From assembly GCF_000758605.1 (NCBI RefSeq), contig NZ_CP009282.1, forward strand, positions 1,426,001-1,490,000: 64,000 nucleotides of DNA. The letters run 5' to 3'. Shown here in pieces: positions 1 to 9,897 of this stretch. Both the position numbers and the translations under genes were made by a program. The notes beneath the pieces were generated by a model, which saw only the letters and a list, made by a program, of their open reading frames with translations, did no database searches and had not been told where the DNA came from. Source of the DNA: Paenibacillus sp. FSL R5-0912. Lineage in GTDB: Bacteria > Bacillota > Bacilli > Paenibacillales > Paenibacillaceae. Numbering within the stretch: the first letter of the stretch is position 1; the number at the start of each line of letters is the position of its first letter.

Positions 1-1
1 G

Positions 2-3000
2 TATTCTGACTACTGGAGAACTAGATTTGCGAGCATTTCCACAAGTTTTAGTTCGCCAACAAAGAGCGCTACAGTTAATTATAGGGAATGGTTAGTAAAT
101 GAGTTCCCGGCTACTCAAACATATAATACATTGAGTCTATCAGGACCACCTACGAGTCAGGTGAGTGTACCATGGGATCGGGAACTTCCTACCAAGTTAG
201 ATATTATGGTATGGGCAAGAGATAGTCATTGGTATAACAGTCCTACGAATGGTTGGGCGAATGCCGCCCAACGTTATATTTACGATGTGCCGTTAATTAT
301 CAATTCAGCTCCAAGTCTAACCGTAACGACTCCGAGTGAACAGCAGCTAATCAACGAGCCTGGCTTCAGCGGAATGAACATCGAAGGATACGTACGCGAT
401 GTGGACAATAACGATTTGGTGGTCAGTGCGGAGATCCCGAATGTGTTCTATAAGAAAGTAACCATTCCGCAAGCTTTATATAATAAACCATTTTCCATAC
501 CCATCGACGTTTTGGCAGACGGTATACCTCCAGGGCGTCATACGATCACTGTCAAAGTCGTAGATCCCTACAACTTCAAAGACGAGAGGACGCTACATGT
601 AAATGTGTCCTACAGGTTAAGGAATAAGTCATTTATCTTAATCAATACACCTGTAGACATTTCGACATCCTACACAGATTATGAAGGGGACCCGAAGGTT
701 CAAGACAGGTACCGGTATGATCATGACCCGAACTTTTTTGACAATTCAATGGGAATCATTGGTGACAGTGGTCTATGGCGAAATTCAAAGTACCAGTCAT
801 TCCCCTACAGCGGGGTGTATGTGGCCACCTTCCAGGCTCGGGATAATCCGAAAAGTGATGATCGGTTCGATGAATACCGGCTATGGAGCCGCGATAATTT
901 ATCATCCATGACGTTTCATGTACACCGGAAGCCAATTGCTCTGTTTAGTGCGAAGCTAACGGGAGGATGGCTGCAAATCACAGATAGCTCCTACGATCTT
1001 GATCATATCAAGGCGTATAACAAGGGGTTGATGGATTGGCAATGGCAATATAAAAAAAACGAATCTGAAATGTGGATGGACGGGCAACCGCCTGCACAGC
1101 TGCCAACAAACGAGCAATATGATATCCGGCTACGTGTGCGTGATGTGGACGGAGAAAATGGAGCAGGAGTTTGGAGTGACTGGTGTGTGCGTACTGTTGG
1201 CAATGGGGGGAATCTCCCACCGGTTGCACTCTTTACGGTAGATCCCAACATTGTATCCTATCGTAAGTCTACGACGGTCACAGACAAGTCCTCTGATCCG
1301 GATAATGATCCGCTTGATGTGTATAGCTGGACGGTGGTTAAGGACGGCTGGCAGCAGGTATGGAGTCATTGGGGCGGGGCAACTACACCTCCGAATATTG
1401 CCGCCTACGGGGTGGGGACTTACCAGTTAACCTTACAGGTCCACGATAATCGGGGGCTGTGGTCAGAACCTTACAGTCAAACCGTACAAGTCATGAACCA
1501 CCCGCCTGCAGCAGCATTTAATATGCCATCTGAAGTGTACCGGGATACGTTAATTTCAATTGAGAATTTGACGCCCGATCCGGACGAGGATGGGGACGGA
1601 CTGAGTTATGGCTGGAACGCACGAATCAATAACTCCGGCTATTATTATGCCAGCGGTAACCGGAGTCCGATGATGACGATCCGTGATTTAATTGCAAACT
1701 ATGGCATATCCCAGCAGCAAGCAATTTCTGAGGGATGGGAAATGAGGCTTACGGCTTCAGATGGTTCGTTAAACTCGAATGCTACCCGTTTGTTTACGGT
1801 CAAGAATCATATTCCAACGGCTGAGATTAATGGACCAACGGTTGTATATCAATATGACAACAAAACCTACTATGGTGTGGATACGGATGAAGACTCGTCG
1901 GATGCGAGCAGCTTACAATACTACTGGAAGGTTACCAGTAGCGATGGAACTACAACAATGTACCGCACAGCCAATATAAATATAGATTTCCCTGACACAG
2001 GGGCCTACACCATAGAACATTGGGTAGTGGACCAAATCGGTGCAAAGTCAAACGTGGCTAAGCTGAAGGTTGATGTCATAGAAAACCAGGCTCCAGCTAT
2101 CACGCTGACGGATCCGGCGGGTACGGTTACAAATCCAACTATTCTGGATGCAGAGGTGCAGGGAGATCCTCTCATTAGGTGGAACTACAGTGATCCGGAG
2201 AACGACCCGCAGGAGAAATACCGGCTGGAGTTCTTCGCGACAGACGGGCAGTTGACCAAAACAGTCGAGAATACAGATTCGACCGGCGGATTGCGGCAAT
2301 ATCAGGTGCCTAATCCCACCTTTGAACGGTTCTCAATTTTCAGCCTCTACGCCCGGGCTTATTCAAAAGGCTCATGGTCAGAAGTCTCCAATGAAAAAGC
2401 CTTCATCATCGATAATCCGCCGCATGCCGGTTTTAACCTGATGACGGATACGGGCCGCAATGCAGCAGCGGTGCCCATTTACCGGACGGATGTACTGCAG
2501 ATTACCAGCACTGCAACCGATGCGGATATCCCGAAGGGTGACAGTATTAAACATCAATATTTTCTGAAGCCTTCAAGCGGGACGGAAGGGCTGGCCAGCG
2601 TACAGGAGAGCTTCACCAAGCAATTCACATCAAACGGAACCTTTACGCTGCGGCAAATCGTTACGGATACTCTGGGGTTATACCGGGAGCTGTCGCAGAA
2701 TATCACTGTCGTGAACCGGATCCCGGCTGTGAATATTATTTATCCAACCAGCACCAACCCATCCAGTCCGACCATTGTTAGTACACTCACCCCTGTGATT
2801 CAGTGGGATTATCAGGATGAAGACGGCGATGTGCAGCAGCGCTTCAAAGTACGCATTGTTAATCTGGCAAGTGGTGCGGTAAAGGCCCAGTCTGGTGAAC
2901 AGGTATCCGGGGCTAAGCAGTGGAAGGTTCCTTCCGGCACGCTTGCAGAGAATGAGAAATATGCTGTGGAAGTTGAGGGGTATGACGGGTTCGGCTGGAG

Positions 3001-3430
3001 TAGTGTGTCTCCGCGCAAATATATGATGGTCAATCTGCTCAGCATTAAGGGGGCTGTCCAGCACACAGAGGAGTGGAACAGTAACCGTCAGGCTTACAAT
3101 TTGAATAAAAGCGGGAATGCGGAGAATCCGCGGGGGTATACTGTTTATTGGGCGGGGGAGAAATTCGTGCTGCAGGGCACGGCAACCGGATTGCCGGATA
3201 CCGTTCAGGTTACAATGAGCGGAGGGTATACAGCGCAGCTGAGTCCGACCGGAAGTGACAGGACCAAGTGGATAGGCGAATTGGCAGACCCGTCGTTTGA
3301 AGAGTTGCCGGATGGTCCGGTTACGTTCACTTTTACCGCCACTAATGAATTCACGACCAAAGTCGATTCGGTTACGGTAACCATCCTGGGGGATTGGTCA
3401 GAATATTATCAGAGTCATCGCGTAAAATAA
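2..3430 (+). CDS. Large PKD/Ig-like repeat exoprotein, 5' truncated by window edge
   Basis: The reading frame is already open at base 2, so the N-terminus lies outside the window; about 1142 residues are visible. It is a chain of beta-sandwich modules of PKD or Ig-like type. Signature phrases such as SSDPDNDPLDVYSW, LTPDPDEDGDGLSYGW, SDPENDPQEKYRLEFF and WDYQDEDGDVQQRFKV recur at roughly 90-120 residue intervals. This Asp-Pro-Asp-rich pattern is typical of calcium-stabilised extracellular modules. The C-terminus ends in an ordinary beta-rich stretch with no SLH, LPXTG or transmembrane anchor, so the protein is probably secreted or anchored through its missing N-terminal part. No catalytic domain is visible. 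Function is unknown; a role as surface, adhesion or polysaccharide-associated protein is inference. Confidence 0.8.
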   Translation, partial: YSDYWRTRFASISTSFSSPTKSATVNYREWLVNEFPATQTYNTLSLSGPPTSQVSVPWDRELPTKLDIMVWARDSHWYNSPTNGWANAAQRYIYDVPLIINSAPSLTVTTPSEQQLINEPGFSGMNIEGYVRDVDNNDLVVSAEIPNVFYKKVTIPQALYNKPFSIPIDVLADGIPPGRHTITVKVVDPYNFKDERTLHVNVSYRLRNKSFILINTPVDISTSYTDYEGDPKVQDRYRYDHDPNFFDNSMGIIGDSGLWRNSKYQSFPYSGVYVATFQARDNPKSDDRFDEYRLWSRDNLSSMTFHVHRKPIALFSAKLTGGWLQITDSSYDLDHIKAYNKGLMDWQWQYKKNESEMWMDGQPPAQLPTNEQYDIRLRVRDVDGENGAGVWSDWCVRTVGNGGNLPPVALFTVDPNIVSYRKSTTVTDKSSDPDNDPLDVYSWTVVKDGWQQVWSHWGGATTPPNIAAYGVGTYQLTLQVHDNRGLWSEPYSQTVQVMNHPPAAAFNMPSEVYRDTLISIENLTPDPDEDGDGLSYGWNARINNSGYYYASGNRSPMMTIRDLIANYGISQQQAISEGWEMRLTASDGSLNSNATRLFTVKNHIPTAEINGPTVVYQYDNKTYYGVDTDEDSSDASSLQYYWKVTSSDGTTTMYRTANINIDFPDTGAYTIEHWVVDQIGAKSNVAKLKVDVIENQAPAITLTDPAGTVTNPTILDAEVQGDPLIRWNYSDPENDPQEKYRLEFFATDGQLTKTVENTDSTGGLRQYQVPNPTFERFSIFSLYARAYSKGSWSEVSNEKAFIIDNPPHAGFNLMTDTGRNAAAVPIYRTDVLQITSTATDADIPKGDSIKHQYFLKPSSGTEGLASVQESFTKQFTSNGTFTLRQIVTDTLGLYRELSQNITVVNRIPAVNIIYPTSTNPSSPTIVSTLTPVIQWDYQDEDGDVQQRFKVRIVNLASGAVKAQSGEQVSGAKQWKVPSGTLAENEKYAVEVEGYDGFGWSSVSPRKYMMVNLLSIKGAVQHTEEWNSNRQAYNLNKSGNAENPRGYTVYWAGEKFVLQGTATGLPDTVQVTMSGGYTAQLSPTGSDRTKWIGELADPSFEELPDGPVTFTFTATNEFTTKVDSVTVTILGDWSEYYQSHRVK

Positions 3431-3500
3431 CGGAACGTAGTCACTCCGTTACCGGTATCTTGTTCTTACGTGTCTATATCACGCAGCATCCTACGGGCGG

Positions 3501-3523
3501 AGGGGGATCGTTCAGACGATCCC
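3501..3523 (-). terminator. Hairpin at the end of the NlpC/P60-like gene
   Basis: A 9-bp stem (GGGGATCGT / ACGATCCCC, loop of 4) overlaps the stop codon of the leftward gene and lies about 70 bp after the large exoprotein gene. There is no clear T-run on either side, so it is a weak terminator at best. Confidence 0.3.
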
Positions 3524-4156
3524 CTCAGTCCGTTCTTCGTTTAAGCGGAGCATTCGTGCGGCAACCGCCCCCGGAACGGGTGAACTGGTGGTATGTAAGC
3601 TGGATGTGAAGAGAGCCACACCATTATTACGGCGCATATAATAGGAAAGTTTGCCGCTGAATATCTTGTGGGCACACAGGGACGAGGCGAAATCCTCCGG
3701 AGTTACGAAGCAGGAGGGCTTGGCCACCGGATGCACGGCCGTTTCTTCAAATACAGAGGCTACAAATTGTGAGCAGAAAAAAGCATCCTCCCTGTCGATC
3801 CGGATATTCAGCAGCACACCCACCAGGCCGAGCAGATGATATTTATAGCGCTCCTGATTCTGCATCATACCTTGAACATGATTGTACATGGTGTCATACT
3901 CTTCGGCACTGACTCTAAGCTGGTAGATGGCACAGTCTGCACTGCTGTAGAACGGATGGATAAAGTTCTCATGGATCAGTCCGGCGATAAATGGATTGTG
4001 CACTCTTTTTCTCCCGAAGCTGTAGACCTCGCGCAGTTCACTGTCAAAGGCGATCGAAGCATGATTCAGCTCTGCTTTGGTGAACCATTTAATAATTCCG
4101 CTGAAGGCCGTACCCGTTCCGGTAAGCACAACATAGATATCTCTATTTGCAGTCAT
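3512..4156 (-). CDS. Permuted papain-like (NlpC/P60, YiiX/YaeF-type) protein
   Basis: The 214-residue protein has the layout of circularly permuted NlpC/P60 enzymes. A His lies in an N-terminal LNHASIAF strand motif (around residue 31) and a Cys comes later in FFCSQFVASVF (around residue 127), instead of the usual Cys-then-His order. No signal peptide or membrane segment is visible, so it may act in the cytoplasm. In the family, members act on amide or thioester bonds of peptides or lipids; the substrate here is unknown. The ATG at 4156 follows an AAAGGG site. It is a single gene between the exoprotein and transketolase genes, transcribed opposite to both. Confidence 0.65.
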   Translation of the reverse strand: MTANRDIYVVLTGTGTAFSGIIKWFTKAELNHASIAFDSELREVYSFGRKRVHNPFIAGLIHENFIHPFYSSADCAIYQLRVSAEEYDTMYNHVQGMMQNQERYKYHLLGLVGVLLNIRIDREDAFFCSQFVASVFEETAVHPVAKPSCFVTPEDFASSLCAHKIFSGKLSYYMRRNNGVALFTSSLHTTSSPVPGAVAARMLRLNEERTEGIV

Positions 4157-4474
4157 CTTCGAAATCCCTTTCTGCTGGAAGTAATGGATAATCCGGTAAA
4201 AAGTATTGCTGAGGTACTTCCATCTTACTGTATAAATCAGCTTTGTAAAACAAACTTTAGTCTTAGATAGAAACTAGACTTAAGGCTAAGTCCCTCCATT
4301 CGCGGCTTGCATCCTCCCAAACCCTCCTGAAACTCTGTAAAGCTGGCGGTAGAGTGCATAGACCCGGCAGAAGCCGCTAACTATAAGCTGTAGCAAAAAC
4401 AATTGGAAATGCTTCCACTTACGTGATACAATAATAGTCAAAATGACATTCTTGATTTGAGGAGGATTATTTTA
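4157..4474. other. Intergenic region upstream of tkt
   Basis: These 318 bases between two divergent genes hold no convincing coding frame. The only supported element is a sigma-A-like promoter near 4403 reading into tkt. Confidence 0.5.
4403..4432 (+). promoter_or_regulatory. Candidate sigma-A promoter for tkt
   Basis: TTGGAA (4403-4408) and TACAAT (4427-4432) are separated by 18 bp. They lie about 43 bp before the tkt start. Confidence 0.5.
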
Positions 4475-6526
4475 ATGACTGAACAAGCAAAAAAAGATCA
4501 AGCCATTCATAAAGAAGAAAACTCGACGGTGGACAACCTGGCCATCACTACGATCCGTACCCTTGCTATTGATGCGATTGAAAAAGCAAATTCCGGTCAT
4601 CCAGGCATGCCAATGGGTTCTGCACCCATGGGATACCAGTTGTTCGCCAAGACGATGAATCATAACCCGGATCACCCGACTTGGGTAAACCGTGACCGGT
4701 TTGTATTGTCCGCCGGTCATGGCTCCATGCTGCTCTACAGCTTGCTCCACCTGAGCGGTTATGATCTGCCGATGGAAGAATTGAAGCAGTTCCGTCAATG
4801 GGGCAGCTTGACACCGGGACATCCGGAGTTCGGCCACACTGCAGGTGTAGACGCGACAACCGGTCCGCTTGGACAAGGTATCGGTATGGCTGTAGGTATG
4901 GCGATGGCTGAAGCGCAGCTGGGTGCTACTTACAATAAAGACGAACATAATGTAATCGACCATTATACGTATGCGATCTGTGGCGATGGCGACTTGATGG
5001 AAGGGATCTCTTCCGAGTCCGCTTCGCTTGCCGGCCATTTGAAGCTGGGCAAACTGATTGTAATGTATGATTCCAATGATATTTCCCTCGATGGCAAGCT
5101 AAACCTTGCGTTCTCCGAGAATGTGGCTAAACGTTTCGAAGCTTACGGCTGGCAGGTTCTGCGCGTAGAAGACGGCAACGATCTTCCTGCACTCAGTAAG
5201 GCTCTTGCTGAAGCTCAAGCAGACAGCAGCAAACCGACGCTGATCGAAGTGAAGACCGTTATCGGCTACGGCAGCCCGAATAAACAAGGTAAAGGCGGCC
5301 ACGGCGGTACTCACGGCTCCCCGCTGGGTGCCGATGAGGCGAAGCTTACGAAGGACTTCTACAAATGGGTATATGAAGAAGATTTCTTTGTTCCGGACGA
5401 AGTGCGCGCCAGCTTTGCTGAAGTGAAGGCTAAAGGAATCGCGGCTAACAAAGCATGGGATGAGAAATTTGCAGCTTACAAACAAGCTTACCCTGAGCTT
5501 GCTGCACAGCTCGAAACTGCACTTAGTGGTGAGCTTCCAGCAGGCTGGGATGCCAATCTTCCATTCTACAAAGCAGAAGACAAAGCAGTGTCCACGCGTG
5601 TAGCTTCCGGTAGTGCACTGAACGGTCTGACTGCCGGTATCCCGCAGCTGGTTGGGGGTTCCGCTGACCTTGAGAGTTCGACAATGACTCACTTGAACGG
5701 TCTGTCCCAGTTCACTTCTGAATCGTATGACGGCCGTAATATCTACTTCGGCGTCCGCGAATTCGGTATGGCTGCGGCCATGAACGGGATTGCGCTGCAC
5801 AGCGGGCTCAAAGTATTCGGAGGTACGTTCTTCGTATTCACAGATTACCTGCGTCCGGCTGTCCGCCTGGCTTCCATCATGAAGCTGCCGGTAACCTACG
5901 TGCTTACACATGACAGTATCGCTGTCGGTGAAGACGGTCCTACCCATGAGCCGATTGAACAGCTCGCGTCCCTGCGCATTATTCCAGGCCTTACTGTGCT
6001 TCGTCCGGCTGACGGCAACGAAACTTCGGCAGCTTGGGCTTATGCTATGGAGAACACGTCCAATCCGGTAGCACTGGTACTGACCCGTCAGAACCTGCCG
6101 ATCCTGCCAGGAACTGTTGAAGGCGTACGCGATAACATCAAACGCGGCGGCTATGTAGTTTCTGATTCCAAGAACGGTACCCCGCAGGCACAGATTATTG
6201 CTACAGGCTCTGAAGTACAGCTGGCTGTTAAGGCTCAGGCTGCTCTTGCCGAAGAAGGCATTGATGTCCGTGTAATCAGCTTGCCGAGCTGGGATCTGTT
6301 TGAGAAACAGGACAAGGCTTACCGTGATTCCGTAATTCTGCCTGAAGTAAAGGCCCGTCTGGCGATTGAAATGGCGCAAACCTTCGGCTGGGAACGTTAT
6401 ACAGGCGATCAAGGCGACATTCTGGGGATCACTACCTTCGGCGCTTCCGCCCCTGGCGACACAGTAATCAGAGAGTATGGCTTCACCGTGGAAAATGTAG
6501 TCAGCCGCGTGAAAGCCCTGCTATAA
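4475..6526 (+). CDS. tkt: Transketolase
   Basis: This 683-residue protein has the full transketolase layout. An N-terminal thiamine-diphosphate domain carries the [12 protein letters not shown] and GDGDLMEG...N signatures (the latter near residue 169). A pyrimidine-binding domain follows ([38 protein letters not shown]), then a C-terminal domain. It moves two-carbon ketol units between sugar phosphates in the non-oxidative pentose phosphate pathway, in the cytoplasm. The start chosen is the ATG at 4475, 8-9 bases after GAGGAGG; an upstream in-frame TTG at 4457 overlaps that site and is unlikely. Downstream ppnP is 35 bp away and probably co-transcribed, ending at the strong terminator after 6895. 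Confidence 0.97.
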   Translation: MTEQAKKDQAIHKEENSTVDNLAITTIRTLAIDAIEKANSGHPGMPMGSAPMGYQLFAKTMNHNPDHPTWVNRDRFVLSAGHGSMLLYSLLHLSGYDLPMEELKQFRQWGSLTPGHPEFGHTAGVDATTGPLGQGIGMAVGMAMAEAQLGATYNKDEHNVIDHYTYAICGDGDLMEGISSESASLAGHLKLGKLIVMYDSNDISLDGKLNLAFSENVAKRFEAYGWQVLRVEDGNDLPALSKALAEAQADSSKPTLIEVKTVIGYGSPNKQGKGGHGGTHGSPLGADEAKLTKDFYKWVYEEDFFVPDEVRASFAEVKAKGIAANKAWDEKFAAYKQAYPELAAQLETALSGELPAGWDANLPFYKAEDKAVSTRVASGSALNGLTAGIPQLVGGSADLESSTMTHLNGLSQFTSESYDGRNIYFGVREFGMAAAMNGIALHSGLKVFGGTFFVFTDYLRPAVRLASIMKLPVTYVLTHDSIAVGEDGPTHEPIEQLASLRIIPGLTVLRPADGNETSAAWAYAMENTSNPVALVLTRQNLPILPGTVEGVRDNIKRGGYVVSDSKNGTPQAQIIATGSEVQLAVKAQAALAEEGIDVRVISLPSWDLFEKQDKAYRDSVILPEVKARLAIEMAQTFGWERYTGDQGDILGITTFGASAPGDTVIREYGFTVENVVSRVKALL

Positions 6527-6561
6527 TAGATTGACCTAACGACAAAGGGGAGAATAAGCAT

Positions 6562-6879
6562 ATGAGTCAGTTTACGGGCGCGACAATTAAAAAAGCAGCG
6601 AACATCTATTACGACGGAAAAGTTACCAGCCGTACAGTTACTTTAGAGGACGGTACTAAGGTGACACTCGGTATTATGCTGCCTGGAGTATACGAATTCG
6701 GCACAGAAGGTCCAGAGACGATGGAAATCCTCTCCGGCAACCTTAAAGTACTGCTTCCCGGTACTGACGTGTGGAAGGACATCGACGGAACAGAAACGTT
6801 CCATGTTCCCGGCAACTCCAAGTTTGCGCTGGAAGTCTTCGCATTAACTGATTATTGCTGTTCTTACCCGATTGTGTAA
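6562..6879 (+). CDS. ppnP: Pyrimidine/purine nucleoside phosphorylase PpnP (DUF1255)
   Basis: The 105-residue protein is a small cupin of the YaiE/PpnP family. Motifs include LGIMLPGVYEFGTEGPETMEILSG and a closing EVFALTDYCCSYP. PpnP enzymes phosphorolyse several nucleosides to the free base and ribose 1-phosphate. A link to transketolase makes sense because ribose phosphate feeds the pentose phosphate pathway, but this is inference from adjacency. An AAAGGGGAG site precedes the ATG, and a textbook terminator follows. Confidence 0.9.
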   Translation: MSQFTGATIKKAANIYYDGKVTSRTVTLEDGTKVTLGIMLPGVYEFGTEGPETMEILSGNLKVLLPGTDVWKDIDGTETFHVPGNSKFALEVFALTDYCCSYPIV

Positions 6880-6894
6880 TTAATTATCAGAATG

Positions 6895-6930
6895 AAATAT
6901 CCCGGCAGCCTAAGCTGCCGGGATATTTTT
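6895..6930 (+). terminator. Intrinsic terminator after ppnP
   Basis: A 15-bp perfect stem (6895-6909 with 6914-6928, loop CTAA) is followed by a T-run. It could also stop the leftward ABC operon ending at 6971. Confidence 0.9.
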
Positions 6931-6970
6931 GTTTGTTCCACAAATCAATAATAGATGAAATAAACGGGAA

Positions 6971-7762
6971 TCAGCTCCCCGTGCTTTTGTAATGCCTCAC
7001 ACCTATGCGCCAGATCAGCAGAGAGAGTCCGAGGAAGGCAGCTCCGGCGGGAAGTGAGAGGAAGCCGAGCCACTTAGGATAGTCCCAGCCGCATACTGTA
7101 GCTGCCGGATAGAAGCTGATGAACAGCATCGGCAACACAAAGCTAAACACCGATTTCAGTGCCCGTGGCATGTATGGCTCCGGGCAGCGGGTAATCTGGT
7201 AGCTTGCATTGGTCAGCAGATAAATCCAGTCGAGACCTTTAATAGTGAAGAAAGCAAGCCCTGAGGTCAGAACGAATACTCCGCAGTACATCAAGCAGCC
7301 TCCTGTCAGCGCCAGCGCCAGAATTCCGAGCCTGCCCGGCGTCAGGGAGACGCCCAGCTCCCCGAGCGCCCAACCTGCCGCACAGATTCCGGTGACAGGC
7401 CGGACCAGCCGGTGCAGATGGAATCTGGAGGCGGCAACCTGGACGAACAGAGAACGTGGACGGAGCAGCAGCCGGTCGAAATCTCCGGAGCGCAGCAGAT
7501 GCCACGGGAAATAATCAAAGCCGCGGCAGAGGCTCTCGGCGAGTCCGAAGGAAGCTACAGCCAGTGAGTACACGAGGATGATATGGGCAACGGTCCATTC
7601 ACCGATATTGCCAAAGCGGGAGAACAGCAGGACGGTGGCAATGGGATCAGAGACCACAACGGTTAGTACCTGAATCAGCATTAGCCACCAGCCCTTATAT
7701 TCCATGCCGGACAGCAGATGCATCCGTAAATATTTGAAATAGATTTTACCTTCAGCAATCAT
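6971..7762 (-). CDS. ABC-2 type exporter permease (COG3694-like)
   Basis: A 263-residue membrane protein with about six hydrophobic segments. It resembles the DUF990/COG3694 permeases that pair with a COG4587 permease and a COG4586 ATPase. A SLCRGFDYFPWHLLRSGDFDRLLLRPRS segment, near residues 80-110, is characteristic of this family. It is last in a three-gene leftward operon (ATPase 8656-9471, permease 7772-8602, this gene). Its ATG is 9 bases beyond the preceding stop, and the GGGAGG site lies inside the end of that gene. The substrate is unknown. Confidence 0.85.
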   Translation of the reverse strand: MIAEGKIYFKYLRMHLLSGMEYKGWWLMLIQVLTVVVSDPIATVLLFSRFGNIGEWTVAHIILVYSLAVASFGLAESLCRGFDYFPWHLLRSGDFDRLLLRPRSLFVQVAASRFHLHRLVRPVTGICAAGWALGELGVSLTPGRLGILALALTGGCLMYCGVFVLTSGLAFFTIKGLDWIYLLTNASYQITRCPEPYMPRALKSVFSFVLPMLFISFYPAATVCGWDYPKWLGFLSLPAGAAFLGLSLLIWRIGVRHYKSTGS

Positions 7763-7771
7763 TCGTTTGTC

Positions 7772-8602
7772 TCACCCTCCCTGGACGATAATGCTGTTCA
7801 GTCTACGTTTCATTATGATCCGGCCCGCCGCAATGAAGAGCATGCTCCAGAAGAACTGAAGCCCTATGCCGGGCAGCGCGGCGGACGGAGCCATGGTTCC
7901 TACATACAACTGCAACGGGATATCTGCGAACCCTCCAAACGGCTGAAGGTACAGGAAGGTCTGCATGAATTCAGGCCAGAGCCGCAGGGGGAGATAGGTG
8001 CCGGACAAGATACTGCTCACTAGTAAAAGCATATAGGTCGGCCCGTCCCCCCAAGTAATGTTTAAACGGATAGCGGTCACAAGCATGGCAAAGGCCGAGC
8101 AAAGCACAAACGCCATGACTACCGAGAGAAGAAAACAGAACAGTGCAGTTATTGAGGCTGGCCCACCCAGTGCATATCCTGCAGGCATCAGAAGACCCAC
8201 AAACACGGTGGACAGGCCCCGAATCCAAGAGGTGCCGAGCTTGCCGGCAGAGCTTTTGACAAACCAGTGGGTATACAGGTTCATTGGCCGGCATAACTCG
8301 ATCCCGACGTCGCCGTTGTTGATTTTGCCCAAAATCTCACTGTCGATGCTCATACTCTGCAGCACAAACAGCCCCTGGGCCAGCCACACATAAGATATCG
8401 TTTGCGGAAGTCTCAGCCCGTTATTGTTCCAAGAGCCGTTCTCGCTGTATGTATAGAACACGGTGAACAGCACACATTCCATAAGCGCCCAGAACACGCC
8501 GACCATCATGCCTGATAGTGCTGATATGCGGTATTGGAGCCCCTCGGCCATTCTGATCCGGAAGAGGGAGCCACAGGCCCGGCATGTATTTCTGAAATTC
8601 AT
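7772..8602 (-). CDS. ABC-2 type exporter permease (COG4587-like)
   Basis: A 276-residue polytopic membrane protein starting MNFRNTCRACGSLFRIRMAE. A cytoplasmic N-terminal helix precedes about six transmembrane segments. The start at 8602 is preceded by AGGAGGTG with 5-6 base spacing, which is better than the further upstream in-frame ATG at 8635. It pairs with the second permease and the ATPase on either side to form a heterodimeric ABC-2 exporter of unknown substrate. Confidence 0.85.
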   Translation of the reverse strand: MNFRNTCRACGSLFRIRMAEGLQYRISALSGMMVGVFWALMECVLFTVFYTYSENGSWNNNGLRLPQTISYVWLAQGLFVLQSMSIDSEILGKINNGDVGIELCRPMNLYTHWFVKSSAGKLGTSWIRGLSTVFVGLLMPAGYALGGPASITALFCFLLSVVMAFVLCSAFAMLVTAIRLNITWGDGPTYMLLLVSSILSGTYLPLRLWPEFMQTFLYLQPFGGFADIPLQLYVGTMAPSAALPGIGLQFFWSMLFIAAGRIIMKRRLNSIIVQGG

Positions 8603-8655
8603 CTTGCACCTCCTGATTGATGAGCTTAGAGACACGGGTATCCCGCCAAACGGGC

Positions 8656-9471
8656 TTAAGTCAAAGCCAAATCATTGTACATGGCAGCAATCATCGCATC
8701 TGTGTTGACCTTCATAACGACCTCAGGTGCATATTTCTCTTGTAGACCGGCGAGTTTTCCGTCATAGAGCAGTTGGCCGTGCCCAATCACCATGACCCGC
8801 TCGCATAAGGCCTCAATGTCATCCATGTCGTGAGTGGTCAGCAGCATCGTAACCCCGTGCTGGCGGTTCTCTGCCTTTAAAAAATTGCGCAGTGCGAGCT
8901 TCGATACCGCATCGAGTCCTATGGTTGGCTCATCCAGAAACAGAATTCTCGGCCGGTGCAGGAGCGCCGCCACCAGTTCACAACGCATCCGCTGCCCCAG
9001 CGATAGTTGTCTCACCGGTATCCTTAATAGTGTTTCCACACCAAGAGTTGCTGTTAACTCCGAAAGTCTCAGCCTGTAGTCTCCGGGGGGAATCGCATAA
9101 ATATCCTTCAGCACATCAAAGGAATCAGCCACAGGTACATCCCACCAAAGCTGAGAGCGCTGGCCGAAGACAACGCCGATCTTGGATACATGATCTACGC
9201 GGTGCTTCCAGGGAACTTTGCCTAAAATGGTGCATTCTCCGCTGTCCGGCGTCAGGATACCGCTCATCACCTTGACGGAGGTGGATTTACCTGCACCGTT
9301 AGGGCCGATGTAACCCACCAGCTCGCCTTCAGCAATGTCAAAACCGATTCCGCCGAGTGCCTCTACCTTTGTCACATTCCTCATAAAGGCTCCTTTCAGC
9401 AGCCCCCATTTTCCTTCGGGCCGTTTATAGACTTTAAAGCTTTTGCGGATATCTCTGAGTCTGATTTGCAT
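8656..9471 (-). CDS. ABC exporter ATP-binding protein (COG4586-like)
   Basis: A 271-residue nucleotide-binding subunit with Walker A GPNGAGKSTSVKV, a Q-loop region with FGQRSQLWWDVP, signature LSLGQRMRCELVAALLHRP, Walker B ILFLDEPTIGLD and switch His in LLTTHDMDD. The FGQRSQLWWD block and the N-terminal KVYKRPEGKWGLLKG insert are typical of ATPases that drive DUF990-type permeases. The start at 9471 has an ideal AAGGAGG site 7 bases upstream; a longer in-frame extension to 9603 lacks such a site. It is the first gene of the leftward three-gene exporter operon. Confidence 0.93.
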   Translation of the reverse strand: MQIRLRDIRKSFKVYKRPEGKWGLLKGAFMRNVTKVEALGGIGFDIAEGELVGYIGPNGAGKSTSVKVMSGILTPDSGECTILGKVPWKHRVDHVSKIGVVFGQRSQLWWDVPVADSFDVLKDIYAIPPGDYRLRLSELTATLGVETLLRIPVRQLSLGQRMRCELVAALLHRPRILFLDEPTIGLDAVSKLALRNFLKAENRQHGVTMLLTTHDMDDIEALCERVMVIGHGQLLYDGKLAGLQEKYAPEVVMKVNTDAMIAAMYNDLALT

Positions 9472-9617
9472 CCTAGTCGCCTCCTTCGTGGAGAAGATCA
9501 TATCATTACAGGGGAATAGGAAGACATCAGCGCAAAGTACCTCCTTGATCCTTTGCTTCCAGTCCGAGGGGGGGGATTCATTTATTTCCTTCGTTTTCCA
9601 CAAAAATGCTTGTTATG

Positions 9618-9736
9618 TTGACATTTCTGTGCTACATTAATTTTATAGTTAACGCAAGGAAATTAGATGTTTTTTTGTATATGTATCTCAAATACAACCT
9701 TTAACATACCGGTGATGAGAATCACCGGTATTTTTG
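9618..9736 (+). ncRNA. Candidate small RNA: promoter-like start with orphan terminator
   Basis: TTGACA at 9618-9623 is followed after 17 bp by TTTTAT (or TATAGT at 20 bp). About 80 bp downstream is a perfect terminator hairpin (9706-9716 with 9721-9731, loop GAGA, then a T-run). No coding gene on this strand lies upstream of the terminator. A TTGTAT/ATACAA pairing inside the putative transcript could form a first hairpin. This is an inferred RNA with no family match that I recognise. Confidence 0.35.
9706..9736 (+). terminator. Orphan intrinsic terminator
   Basis: An 11-bp perfect stem ATACCGGTGAT / ATCACCGGTAT with GAGA loop and following TTTTGCG. There is no annotated gene directly upstream on this strand. 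Confidence 0.75.
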
Positions 9737-9897
9737 CGTTTTCTTATAAGAACTGAAAGATTTGATGAAACCAGTTGTTAATGCTTGCCATATAATCGGG
9801 AATTTGCTATCTTAATATAAGAACGTATGTTTGTGGATGTATACATAAGCTTTAACTATGAGGAGGCCGGAGAGGGCTGCTCCAGGCAGTGAAGAAA

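Noticed and set aside
5099..6412. 437-codon reverse frame opposite tkt
   Set aside because: Low-quality shadow of a highly expressed gene with unmistakable transketolase motifs on the forward strand.
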